Below are positions 28,297 to 36,088 of a stretch of 37,829 nt of DNA, piece after piece; positions within the stretch are counted from its first letter, which is position 1, and each line of letters begins with the position of its first letter. This stretch comes from a virus. The notes below the pieces were generated by a model, which made no database searches, was not told where the DNA came from, and saw nothing but the letters and a program-made list of their open reading frames with translations. The stretch covers positions 1 to 37,829 of the IMG/VR virus record IMGVR_UViG_3300042731_007593; one strand, 5' to 3'. A program made the translations under genes and the position numbers.

Positions 28297-30528
28297 TTAT
28301 CCCATTCCTCCTGTTGGACTTGTTTCTAAAATAATACCCTGTATTTCAAAATCACTACTTACAATACTTTTATTTCTTATCTGTGTATCATTCCATGTCA
28401 ACTGTATCTGGACCGTATTTCCTTCTGCTTGCAAGTAGACACTATGCCATAAAAGATCTTGTGATGCTTCTAACGGAATTAAATCATAGGGACCTGTTTC
28501 CAGAACATTTGTTCCAATTGCTGCACCCGTTGCTTGAGCAGCGGTTATAAAATCAGCTCGTGCTTGAGAAGGATAATAATTAACAGAAATTTCACCATTC
28601 ACTGTCTTTTTCACACCAAATATAATCTTAGAAAGTGATACATTTCTTCCTTTATTATTATAAGGATTCCATGCAGTAGAAACGATATTTATCTTTGATA
28701 CCCGAGAGATTGTGGCTCCTCCTCGATATCCAGCTACTACAATTCCTACAACAGTACATGTATCATCAGTAGGAACACTATCAACTCTATATATGAGATC
28801 ATAATCAGCATCTCCACAGTTATGTAATTGTATATAGTCTCCTACTTGTAAGTTATGATCATAGACCGTTAAGGTAGTTCCTACAATATTAGTCACCTGT
28901 AAAACGGGCGCATTGGTATTATCATTATCTGTCAACGCAAATACAAATCCATGCTGATTGCCCGCAATTACTTTAAGATAACCAGCAAGTTCATCTGCAT
29001 CTTCCCATGTACTATCATCATCTTCCCACATTTGATAATCTTCTTCCCATGTATCACTAATTTTTTGTTCTAAATAACCAAATGCCGTAATACAATCATC
29101 AAAGATTGCAAATGAATCATTTTCATAGTTATACGTTAAAATTTTATCAGGATACTTTTCAGTATCAGCAGCTCTTTGTGCCGGTATAGACCAATAAAAA
29201 ACTTCTCTATCAAAATTTTTAATACCACAGATTCGTTTAACTGCAGTATTTTCTTTTAAATACGTAGAAATTTGATCAGGAATTTTCTGATCGATACGTG
29301 AAACTCTTACTCCATTACATATATGAATACCTGTATCACCAATCGTAAGTACTCCATTTTCAGATTGTACTGATGAAAACTGAGACGCAGATCCCAGATC
29401 ACTACTAATTCGTTGTAAGATAAAGGGATATGATTCATTAAAAGTAAATACTAATTCATAGGTAGAACGTTCAAAATAAACAATAAGTCTATCTTGCACA
29501 TACCCTATTGAAACTATTTCTTCTTCTACCGGCGCATCTAGAAAACCACCACCAGTATAACCATCTTCTGTGCCTGGAAGCCATGCATAATCAGTATCAA
29601 GAGGTTTTCCCGGTGTACACCATCGTATACGATTTTTAAACGTTTTATATGTATAGGTAATGGGAGGTCCTAATCCAGCAACAGTACGTTCGTATGTCCC
29701 AAACAATAATAGAGAACTTTTAAACGGTGCAATAATTTTAGCTGTTGCTACTTCAACTCTTCCTATACCACCATTTGGTACTACAATAGGGGTAAAAGCA
29801 TTCCATGTTGTAATATCCTGCGTATAATACATAAGATCGGTATTCGCTTCATCCGCATTATAATTAGTAACAAAGAGCGCAGTTTCATCTGGATCTTCAC
29901 CTTCAAAATTAGTAGCCCAAAAATAGTTAGTATTATCACCCCTAAACACAGTTGTTCCTGAGCGTGTCCATGCAATTCCACTAAACTGATAAATAAATTG
30001 AGGATCAAAGCCTATGGCTGTTCTATTATGAATATCACCTTTTTCCCATAAAGTAAGACCCATGACTGGATCAGCTGGATACCAATACACATTTGTTAAA
30101 GCAGTTGCATCTTCAAAATTATACGTACCTGCAGGATTAACACCCGCAACAGTGCTGTAATTATACACAGTTGCTGCTCCTCCAGATACTAACATATCTT
30201 GTTCATACCCCCCAGTTACAACAGTATAAATTTCACTTCCAATAGAAAAGATTTGACCTGTTCTAAAAACAGCACCAGGAACTACGCCCGTTGCATCTCC
30301 ATTTTCATCTGTAGTATCAACATGGATACGAAACCGTGATTTTAATTGTGCTGTTTGTTCAGTGGTAGCACCGGTGCCTATATACATAGATCCAAATCTT
30401 TTTTTTATAACTCCTCGATGAATATATGCATTCTCTAACGTATAAAATGAGTCTTCAGGTGTTTGCCATACAGGAAGATTACATTGTAACCCAGAATTAA
30501 AAGGCGCTATCAAGAACCTGTTTGCCAT
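28297..30528 (-). CDS. Tail/stabilisation protein, 743 residues
   Basis: The frame opens with a TTG at 30540, but ATG 30528 has GGAGATTAAG and the expected MANRFLIAPFNSGLQ start. N-terminal LIAPFNSGLQCNLPVWQTPE and ENAYIHRGVIKKRFGS match a phage family placed at the head-tail stabilisation ring (P22 gp10-like by position). The centre is beta-rich (propeller-like LVTFNESYPFILQRIS, VRVSRIDQKIP) and a later FCCH-like segment (VGDYIQLHNCGDADYDLIYRV) is present. It closes the tail after packaging in P22; here that role is inferred. Confidence 0.7.
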   Translation of the reverse strand: MANRFLIAPFNSGLQCNLPVWQTPEDSFYTLENAYIHRGVIKKRFGSMYIGTGATTEQTAQLKSRFRIHVDTTDENGDATGVVPGAVFRTGQIFSIGSEIYTVVTGGYEQDMLVSGGAATVYNYSTVAGVNPAGTYNFEDATALTNVYWYPADPVMGLTLWEKGDIHNRTAIGFDPQFIYQFSGIAWTRSGTTVFRGDNTNYFWATNFEGEDPDETALFVTNYNADEANTDLMYYTQDITTWNAFTPIVVPNGGIGRVEVATAKIIAPFKSSLLLFGTYERTVAGLGPPITYTYKTFKNRIRWCTPGKPLDTDYAWLPGTEDGYTGGGFLDAPVEEEIVSIGYVQDRLIVYFERSTYELVFTFNESYPFILQRISSDLGSASQFSSVQSENGVLTIGDTGIHICNGVRVSRIDQKIPDQISTYLKENTAVKRICGIKNFDREVFYWSIPAQRAADTEKYPDKILTYNYENDSFAIFDDCITAFGYLEQKISDTWEEDYQMWEDDDSTWEDADELAGYLKVIAGNQHGFVFALTDNDNTNAPVLQVTNIVGTTLTVYDHNLQVGDYIQLHNCGDADYDLIYRVDSVPTDDTCTVVGIVVAGYRGGATISRVSKINIVSTAWNPYNNKGRNVSLSKIIFGVKKTVNGEISVNYYPSQARADFITAAQATGAAIGTNVLETGPYDLIPLEASQDLLWHSVYLQAEGNTVQIQLTWNDTQIRNKSIVSSDFEIQGIILETSPTGGMG

Positions 30529-30529
30529 C

Positions 30530-31117
30530 TTAATCTCCAATAGCTATATAAGAAAATGATATGTCAGATCCATGATAACCAGGACGAATACGTGTTGGTA
30601 TAAATCCCGTCTCATCTAAACCAGCTGCATAAAAATGCCAATCTGCTCCATCATAACTCCCAGCCACTCCTAATAAAGCAAAAGATATTGCATAACAATC
30701 AGTGCTAAATTCACTTTCAAATGTAATAACTGCTCCTGTGTCTGAGCCTGCACTAATTGTACCTCTTCCAAAATTAAGTTTTAATCCAGAAGGAAGCATA
30801 GTATAGCCATTATGACCATCAGCCTCAAAAGCCGTCATCTCAATAACATTTCCATTATTTTGTCGTTGCCAAAAAATACCAGTTTCAGCAGTAATATCTG
30901 AAACTTTAGAATAGACGGCTATATCAGTTGCAGCCGTTCCTGGATCTGCCCCTTGTCTTGTATATGTTACATATTTATGTTTGCCAGCGTTGGGGGTATT
31001 AAATTGTTCATGATCTTGGCCTACAAAGTTATAAATTTGAAGAAAATTCTCTAAAATAACTGGCTGAGAGGCGCTTTTTGTATCAGTTGATTGGGGTTTC
31101 GTCTGATCATATGCCAT
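30530..31117 (-). CDS. Tail-associated protein with gp53-like beta end, 195 residues
   Basis: Starts at 31117 with GGAG and ends 1 base before the start of the 743-residue gene. Beta-rich: LKLNFGRGTISAGSDTGAVI, AISFALLGVAGSYDGADWHF and ISFSYIAIGD fit the gp53-like tail-fibre C-terminal fold. The N-terminus (SQPVILENFLQIYNFV) would attach to the tail. Between an adaptor-like and a stabilisation-like protein it is likely a tail component, possibly a short fibre. Confidence 0.65.
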   Translation of the reverse strand: MAYDQTKPQSTDTKSASQPVILENFLQIYNFVGQDHEQFNTPNAGKHKYVTYTRQGADPGTAATDIAVYSKVSDITAETGIFWQRQNNGNVIEMTAFEADGHNGYTMLPSGLKLNFGRGTISAGSDTGAVITFESEFSTDCYAISFALLGVAGSYDGADWHFYAAGLDETGFIPTRIRPGYHGSDISFSYIAIGD

Positions 31118-31119
31118 AA

Positions 31120-32040
31120 TTATACTCCATATCCATCTTGCATTGAGTTCTGCATAATGGTTTTATATAAAACGTGTTCTTCTTTCTTTGCTAACTCTCT
31201 TTCTAAAATAGTAGCGGTATCATAATCTGCTCGATCAATTAATATTTTTCTTGCACTTCCAATGGCTATATATTCCCACCACTCAGAAAGATCTGGTAAT
31301 TGACCTGCATCAATTAACTCTGTTGGTCGTTGATATACCTCTACTTCAACCGGATAGGCTTTGTCAGGTATAGGACGCAGATAGAACGTATCTTGGAAAT
31401 AAAGAATCGTATTAGGCTTAGAAACTCGATAGGTTGCACGTTGACAATATACATCTTCTCCCGTTGCTGGTGCTGTCGTAAAAATAATATCATACACACC
31501 TGTTATATAATCTATCCCACCTGCTCCATCTCCTTCAAAGGTACCATTTCCATCATCGTACATTTTAATATACGCATCTACGACATTCTTTGATGCAAAC
31601 ACAACATTATTTCGATAGACGGGATAACCAGTTAATGTACCAGTAAAGTTAGTAGTTACATCATCTCCTGTTCCAATACTTTCTTGCTGGTTAGTGCGTG
31701 GATATCGTTGATAGAAATCAGATCGTGATTCAGTAAAATAAGCTAAGTCTCCTCCTATAAAAACGGTATTAGATGCAAGAGCATAATTATTCTTAAAATT
31801 ATAAAGTGCATCTGTCTCTGTTTCACTGGTGCTATAGGATTCTATATAGGGTTCTGTATAAAAACGTAATACTTTTTTAAGACTGTTAAGACTCACATCG
31901 GGCGGCATATCATACAAGATGAAAGAGTTAATATAAGTATCAATTGTATTAGTAGGTAATTGAGATTCCCCTGGTGATTTTGTTAAACGTCTTATTTTTG
32001 TACGTATACTGCCTAATGTAGACAATGTACTATCAGGCAT
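31120..32040 (-). CDS. Head-tail adaptor-like protein, 306 residues
   Basis: Starts at 32040 with AAAGGAGAGGGTA. The N-terminal helix IRTKIRRLTKSPGESQLPTN and C-terminal EWWEYIAIGSARKILIDRAD, with ILERELAKKEEHVLYKTI, follow the helical adaptor pattern of P22 gp4 / T7 gp11. A beta-rich insert (about residues 95-200, FTGTLTGYPVYRNNVV, GGIDYITGVYDIIF) enlarges it. It would bind under the portal and receive the tail. Assigned by plan and place, no enzyme motif. Confidence 0.65.
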   Translation of the reverse strand: MPDSTLSTLGSIRTKIRRLTKSPGESQLPTNTIDTYINSFILYDMPPDVSLNSLKKVLRFYTEPYIESYSTSETETDALYNFKNNYALASNTVFIGGDLAYFTESRSDFYQRYPRTNQQESIGTGDDVTTNFTGTLTGYPVYRNNVVFASKNVVDAYIKMYDDGNGTFEGDGAGGIDYITGVYDIIFTTAPATGEDVYCQRATYRVSKPNTILYFQDTFYLRPIPDKAYPVEVEVYQRPTELIDAGQLPDLSEWWEYIAIGSARKILIDRADYDTATILERELAKKEEHVLYKTIMQNSMQDGYGV

Positions 32041-32058
32041 TACCCTCTCCTTTCTCTT

Positions 32059-32478
32059 TTAATCTAAAAACTGAGCACTTTCTATAGTGCTTGGTTCTAA
32101 TTCAGCAAGTTCTTCATTTGATAAAAGATCCATAGGCCTGAAATAATATATTTGCTCATTATCATTTACTTGTACATGTCGTTGATTTCCATCACTATCT
32201 TCTAAACGCATCGGCACATGTTTATTTCTTTTAAGAATGCCACTTTTATTTAAATCTACTGCGTAATGAAATGGAATTTCAATGATATCCATATGTTTTA
32301 CTTTTTTGGTATGTATTTGATGTGGTTTCGTAAGATCACGCCATACCAAGTCTTTTTCTTTAATGCCACGCATATGGTAAAACATAATGCGACCACGTAT
32401 CATTTTTTGTGCTTTTTGAATGTACTCTTTTTTAATGGTTTCTTTGCTTTTTTTAATAGGGGCGGTTTTATTTTCCAT
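32059..32478 (-). CDS. Hypothetical virion-region protein, 139 residues
   Basis: I do not recognise this protein. Basic N-terminus (ENKTAPIKKSKETIKKEYIQ) and a mixed alpha/beta body with GRIMFYHMRGIKE, DIIEIPFHYAVDL, and an acidic end. Starts at 32478 with GAGGAG, just after the 34-bp palindrome at 32492-32525. Next to adaptor and head genes, it is probably a minor head or head-completion protein. Confidence 0.6.
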   Translation of the reverse strand: MENKTAPIKKSKETIKKEYIQKAQKMIRGRIMFYHMRGIKEKDLVWRDLTKPHQIHTKKVKHMDIIEIPFHYAVDLNKSGILKRNKHVPMRLEDSDGNQRHVQVNDNEQIYYFRPMDLLSNEELAELEPSTIESAQFLD

Positions 32479-32491
32479 ACATCTCCTCTAA

Positions 32492-32525
32492 AATATTGGC
32501 GCTCTTTTAAAAGAGCGCCAATATT
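32492..32525. terminator. 34-bp perfect palindrome between head genes
   Basis: AATATTGGCGCTCTTTT (32492-32508) is directly followed by its exact complement AAAAGAGCGCCAATATT (32509-32525); 17 bp without a loop. On the minus strand TTTTAGAG follows, then the ribosome site of the 139-residue gene. It likely attenuates or processes the message after the 335-residue head protein gene. Confidence 0.75.
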
Positions 32526-32529
32526 ACTA

Positions 32530-33537
32530 CTAATAGGTGGTTGCAGCTTTCCATGCTTGCCAATGAATAGTATCACCATCATTACCTGCTGGATATGCTG
32601 TACCAGCTCTTAAAATAACACCTCTAAAGGCACGTCGTGAAATAGCACCTCCATAATATGTTTCTAAATCGCCAGTTACTGAATTAACCGTATATGTATC
32701 ACCTGCCGGTATTACATAGGCTTTCTTCAGACTTGTTGCATTATACACAGGAAACTGGAATGCAGTATAAGCACTCGTATCAATATCAACCGTAAAGGTG
32801 TATGGATGAGCAGCTGTACTTACTGCTGTTACTCTTCCAGTTTGACCATTAAGTTCTGTCATACCACAAGAAGATGGTACGTAGAATTTAACGTAATCAC
32901 CAATCTGATGACCAGAGTCTACCAGTGTTGTCACAACTGCACTTGCTGCTTGTGTGATATTTGATATTACACGAGCAGAAGGATATATAATGTCATATAT
33001 CTCTCTATTAGGGGCAACCAATTGATAATAAAATACACCAGCTGGTCCCGTGGCTCCTGTTTCAGCTGTTCTACCAGGGGCAGTAGCCAAGTCGTTTGCA
33101 AGATCAAAAGAAACACCGGCAGCAATAGTGTCAATAGTAAAATCAACACCATTCAAGTTGGTAAATCCAGAACTATTTAAACGTACTACACATCCTTCAT
33201 AAAGATTAGTAGTAGTAGCAGTACTAATTCGTGGACCTACAACGTTTGTACCAGCAGTTGCAGTTACATTAGCTCCTACACTGTAATTTGAAGAATCAAA
33301 CTGTGTAAAACTATTAGCAACTACATCACTAGCAGCGGTAGCATCTGCTGCTGGATGGTAATTGGTATACATGCTAGTACCCATGGAAGCACTCCATTCA
33401 TAGAGATATCCATATCCGTTGTTTGTAGCAGCTGCTTGGGTAGCATTAATAACTCTAAATCCCTGTATTCCTACACCAAGATCAAGCACTTTATTTGTAC
33501 CATCAGAAGTAAATGTTCCATATAATCTGTTATTCAT
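32530..33537 (-). CDS. Head decoration-type protein with FCCH-like domain, 335 residues
   Basis: Starts at 33537 with AAGGAGAG. Almost all beta, Ala/Thr/Gly-rich. Residues about 205-250 (HQIGDYVKFYVPSSCGMTEL-NGQTGRVTAV then FTVDIDTSAYTAF) carry the G-x-T-x-L-N-G signature of FCCH-like domains often seen in phage structural proteins. A related pattern occurs near 110-155 (FTNLNGVDFTIDTI). It follows the major capsid gene directly and is likely an abundant head-surface or head-completion protein. Confidence 0.65.
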   Translation of the reverse strand: MNNRLYGTFTSDGTNKVLDLGVGIQGFRVINATQAAATNNGYGYLYEWSASMGTSMYTNYHPAADATAASDVVANSFTQFDSSNYSVGANVTATAGTNVVGPRISTATTTNLYEGCVVRLNSSGFTNLNGVDFTIDTIAAGVSFDLANDLATAPGRTAETGATGPAGVFYYQLVAPNREIYDIIYPSARVISNITQAASAVVTTLVDSGHQIGDYVKFYVPSSCGMTELNGQTGRVTAVSTAAHPYTFTVDIDTSAYTAFQFPVYNATSLKKAYVIPAGDTYTVNSVTGDLETYYGGAISRRAFRGVILRAGTAYPAGNDGDTIHWQAWKAATTY

Positions 33538-33553
33538 TTTCTCTCCTTCGGTA

Positions 33554-34507
33554 TTATAAGGCGGTTGAACGGGTAGAAGTTACTTTAGCAACATGTTGAT
33601 CAAAGAGTAATGCACCCGTAAAAGAAGTCTTAATACCAAATCGATATTTATCTTCTAGAGCGCCTGTTTTTGTAGGACCAACAAGTGTGCCATTCTCACC
33701 ACCTTGTTTAACAAGTGTGAACGCATCTTTACCCAATATTAAATTGTTATATACAGTAGCACCTAAAATAGATGTGCCCGTATCTTTACGTACTTGTGTT
33801 GTTTGCACAAAACGAATACGTGAATACGCACCCCATTCTGCATCCATTGGATTATAGCCTGAGCCATACTTCTCAACAGGTACAAAATCATCCATAGCTT
33901 CAAGATCAGGAATAAGATCTGGATGGGTAATACCCATATATGCTTGTGCAACTGGTGCAGTTCCAATTTTATTAGAACCTTGAATCATTTCTTTAATTGG
34001 TTTTGCAATAGCACCTGCAAGTGTTGCAATTACTGCAGATAAATCCTTTTCACTTAGTTGTGTTGGCATATCACCATTTCCACCTGAAACACATGGAATA
34101 GATGCGGTAGTTGTAAGTAAAATATCACGGGTAAGCAAGTCTTCTGTCTTTCTTAATGCTGAATTTAATTCGTCCGCATGAACACGCAATATATCTTCTG
34201 GATTTTGATCTACTGTTCTTTCAGTGATAAGGAAATAAGTACCATAATAAGCAATTTGTGCATCAATAAATGTCTTTGCAAGTACTTGAGGGTCAATATC
34301 TAATTCAGATTCTGGAAGAGGGGTAGTAAATGCATCAGCACGTGAATACTTTGGAAACCGTTTTGTATCCCCATGTCCCTTTTTTAATTGGGTCATAATG
34401 GCTGTCTTGGTGTATACAAAATTAGGTTCTGGATCCAAAAAAACAGTATCTGATAGTTCTGCTTTTAAGGAAAGAGGAATGTTTTCTAATGTTGTAAGAT
34501 TTGCCAT
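33554..34507 (-). CDS. Major capsid protein, N4-gp56 family
   Basis: 317 residues of HK97-like fold. The pattern KGHGDTKRFPKYSRADAFTT-PLPESE, AKTFIDAQIAYYGTYFLITE, LTRDILLTTT, and the later GITHPDLIPDLEAMDDF agrees with N4-gp56-type capsid proteins, which are typical of podoviruses with 35-75 kb genomes. Start at 34507 with AAGGAGACATC. It follows the scaffold after a strong terminator (34714-34753) and a structured leader (34540-34690), so it probably has its own promoter to supply hundreds of copies. Confidence 0.88.
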   Translation of the reverse strand: MANLTTLENIPLSLKAELSDTVFLDPEPNFVYTKTAIMTQLKKGHGDTKRFPKYSRADAFTTPLPESELDIDPQVLAKTFIDAQIAYYGTYFLITERTVDQNPEDILRVHADELNSALRKTEDLLTRDILLTTTASIPCVSGGNGDMPTQLSEKDLSAVIATLAGAIAKPIKEMIQGSNKIGTAPVAQAYMGITHPDLIPDLEAMDDFVPVEKYGSGYNPMDAEWGAYSRIRFVQTTQVRKDTGTSILGATVYNNLILGKDAFTLVKQGGENGTLVGPTKTGALEDKYRFGIKTSFTGALLFDQHVAKVTSTRSTAL

Positions 34508-34539
34508 GATGTCTCCTTAAAATAAAAAATGTTTTATCT

Positions 34540-34690
34540 TAAAGATCGGCGAATTCTTTCGAACAATTTAACGCCTGTATGATAGCAATTCATACGATAA
34601 TCAAGAATGGCGAATTCCTTTGCTTCGTTTAACGCCTCTAAGCGTGAGCGATGCGCTTAGAATTTTTAACGCTCCCTTCTATGATAATAT
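34540..34690 (-). promoter_or_regulatory. Structured leader of the major capsid gene with 28-bp repeats
   Basis: On the minus strand two 28-base units begin GGCGTTAAA and end GAATTCGCC (rc of 34548-34575 and of 34608-34635); a third partial copy GCGTTAAAAATTC lies near 34665. Between them are perfect small hairpins, GTATGA/TCATAC and TCTAAGCG/CGCTTAGA. Consensus -10 boxes are not clear, although TTGACA stands near 34698. It may hold a phage-specific promoter, a translational control element or recombination sites. Confidence 0.6.
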
Positions 34691-34713
34691 ATGTTGTCAA
34701 AAAATAACAAGAA

Positions 34714-34753
34714 ATAATCGGGAAACATGAATGCATTCACGTCTCCCGATTAT
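34714..34753 (-). terminator. Very strong terminator between scaffold and major capsid genes
   Basis: A 40-base dyad: arms ATAATCGGGA and TCCCGATTAT extended by GACGTGAATG / CATTCATGTT. As minus-strand RNA all 20 pairs form (two G-U wobbles) with practically no loop, followed by a T-rich tract (ATTTCTTGTTATTTTTTG). It separates portal/scaffold expression from capsid expression. Confidence 0.85.
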
Positions 34754-34790
34754 AAAAAAAGGAAAAAAGTAAATGAGAAATCAATGACCC

Positions 34791-35489
34791 TTACAGTCTT
34801 GATCGGGCAAGTTGAGCTTTTCTACGTAGTTCATTTTGATATTGCGGCGAATTAAGTCTATCAATAGGTGCTACATCTACATTTCCTTCTTTGGGAAGAG
34901 CACCCGCTGGTCTAGGCTTTTTCATATTACGCAATATAGCTTCTTTTTTTGTTTGTGCATTCGTTGCTGCTTCGTAAATGTTGTGTTTTAAAATACCTTT
35001 ATAAGCCAAATCAGCCTTTTTTATAATATCAGGTTCTTCTTGTATTTTATCATAAAGCGTTGTGTCTTGTTCCTGTAAAATAGCCATATTTACATTGCTT
35101 ACCACATCTGCAAAATCAGGATACTTTGTTACAATTTGCTTTTCGGCTCTTTCTAAGTTCATTTGCTGCATTAAAGCAGCTTGTTGTTCTTTTAATTCTT
35201 GTATTTCTTTAACATATTCTTTTTCATCTGATGTATCATCAAGATCTTCATATTCAGACTCATATTTTTTAATTTTCTCTTGCAGTTGTTTTTTTTCGTT
35301 AAGTAAATATTTATTTTGTTGCTCTACTTTTTCTTTTGCCTGTGCAATAAGCCGCAAATTTCGTGATCTTATATCTTCTTTTTCTTCTTCTTGTACACTT
35401 TCAGTTTCTTGCCGCTCTTGAAGTTCCTCTTGTTGTTCTTCTGGCGCACTTTCTGGTACGGATTCTTTTATGTCTTCTTGTTCAGTCAT
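34791..35489 (-). CDS. Scaffolding protein, 232 residues
   Basis: Directly upstream of major capsid, as is normal for phage scaffolds. Acidic N-terminus (EEQQEELQERQETESVQEEE), long coiled coil (residues about 45-115, KEKVEQQNKYLLNEKKQ, EIQELKEQQAALMQQMNLER), and a basic C-terminal tail (PRPAGAL, LRRKAQLARSRL) that would bind capsid. Start ATG overlaps the TGA of the preceding gene (ATGA) and has AAGGAG. Lost before DNA packaging in related systems. Confidence 0.82.
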   Translation of the reverse strand: MTEQEDIKESVPESAPEEQQEELQERQETESVQEEEKEDIRSRNLRLIAQAKEKVEQQNKYLLNEKKQLQEKIKKYESEYEDLDDTSDEKEYVKEIQELKEQQAALMQQMNLERAEKQIVTKYPDFADVVSNVNMAILQEQDTTLYDKIQEEPDIIKKADLAYKGILKHNIYEAATNAQTKKEAILRNMKKPRPAGALPKEGNVDVAPIDRLNSPQYQNELRRKAQLARSRL

Positions 35490-35944
35490 GCATTCTCCTT
35501 ACTGATAAATGATTCATATATCTTAAAAAAATCACCTCTTCTAAAAGCAGCCATATTTTCAAGTAATTCTTGGTTTCCTTCTTCTCCGATATGCAACAAT
35601 TCAGGATGATCAAAGAAAAACTTCTGAGGAATGTGCCATAACATTTCTACTCTATCTTCTTTTCTTTTATAGTGAAATAGAGCACGTCCATACATAGGAA
35701 CAGGACACCTTAAACGTAACCGAGGTATAATCTTAAATAATTTAAAGAAAAGTGCATCACGCTTAAAATGCATCTCTACAAAAAAATCCCCCCTGGTTTT
35801 TCTATAGCCATCATTAAGACTTTCTTGTAATACCTCTTTATAACTTTGCTGAGTAATCTTTGCCATCTCTGCTTTGTTTATAATCGGTGCATAACTTCCT
35901 AAATCATGCAATATCTTTTGGCCAATCGGATAGTGATTTCGCAT
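35486..35944 (-). CDS. Hypothetical protein, 152 residues, between tRNA and scaffold
   Basis: The frame is open to 35995, inside the tRNA gene, but ATG 35944 has AAGGAGAGAGC, so the upstream extension is rejected. I do not recognise the product: helical start (ILHDLGSYAPIINKAEMAKI), then aromatic, basic middle (FFVEMHFKRDALFFKLFKII). It shares a context with small proteins found between portal and scaffold of N4-like phages. It is coupled by ATGA to the scaffold gene. Confidence 0.62.
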   Translation of the reverse strand: MRNHYPIGQKILHDLGSYAPIINKAEMAKITQQSYKEVLQESLNDGYRKTRGDFFVEMHFKRDALFFKLFKIIPRLRLRCPVPMYGRALFHYKRKEDRVEMLWHIPQKFFFDHPELLHIGEEGNQELLENMAAFRRGDFFKIYESFISKENA

Positions 35945-35954
35945 TGCTCTCTCC

Positions 35955-36088
35955 TTATAACGTCCCCACCCGGATTCGAACCGAGACAATTGCATCGAAA
36001 GTGCAATATTCTACCCTTAAATTACAGGGACGCACATCTGTTCTTTTTATGTCTTTGGATTCATTGGCTGCATTTTTTGTTCCTGTTC
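35955..36088. repeat. Duplicated tRNA-portal-end block, copy 2 (127 bp exact core 35962-36088)
   Basis: Identical over 127 bases to 7014-7140. Here the block lies at its natural place: the last 13 codons of portal, then the tRNA gene, then the ribosome site of the next gene. This marks the copy as the source. Confidence 0.95.
35961..36031 (-). tRNA. tRNA-Glu (UUC)
   Basis: 71 bases, all arms present: acceptor GTCCCTG/TGGGGAC with G73, D arm with GGGTAG loop, anticodon arm TTGCA-CTTTCGA-TGCAA (anticodon TTC), T arm CTCGG-TTCGAAT-CCGGG. G73 and the U1-like acceptor resemble bacterial tRNA-Glu. No CCA encoded. It sits between portal and the 152-residue gene on the same strand, so it is processed from the late transcript. 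It could boost GAA decoding late in infection. Confidence 0.9.

Noticed and set aside
35945-35995. N-terminal extension of the 152-residue gene into the tRNA
   Set aside because: The ATG at 35944 has a strong ribosome site, and the extension would overlap the tRNA acceptor and T arm.
7005-36088. Interpretation as attL/attR of an integrated prophage
   Set aside because: The portal frame closes across the window ends and portal/terminase lie outside the repeats, so the repeats do not flank a whole phage; no integrase is found.
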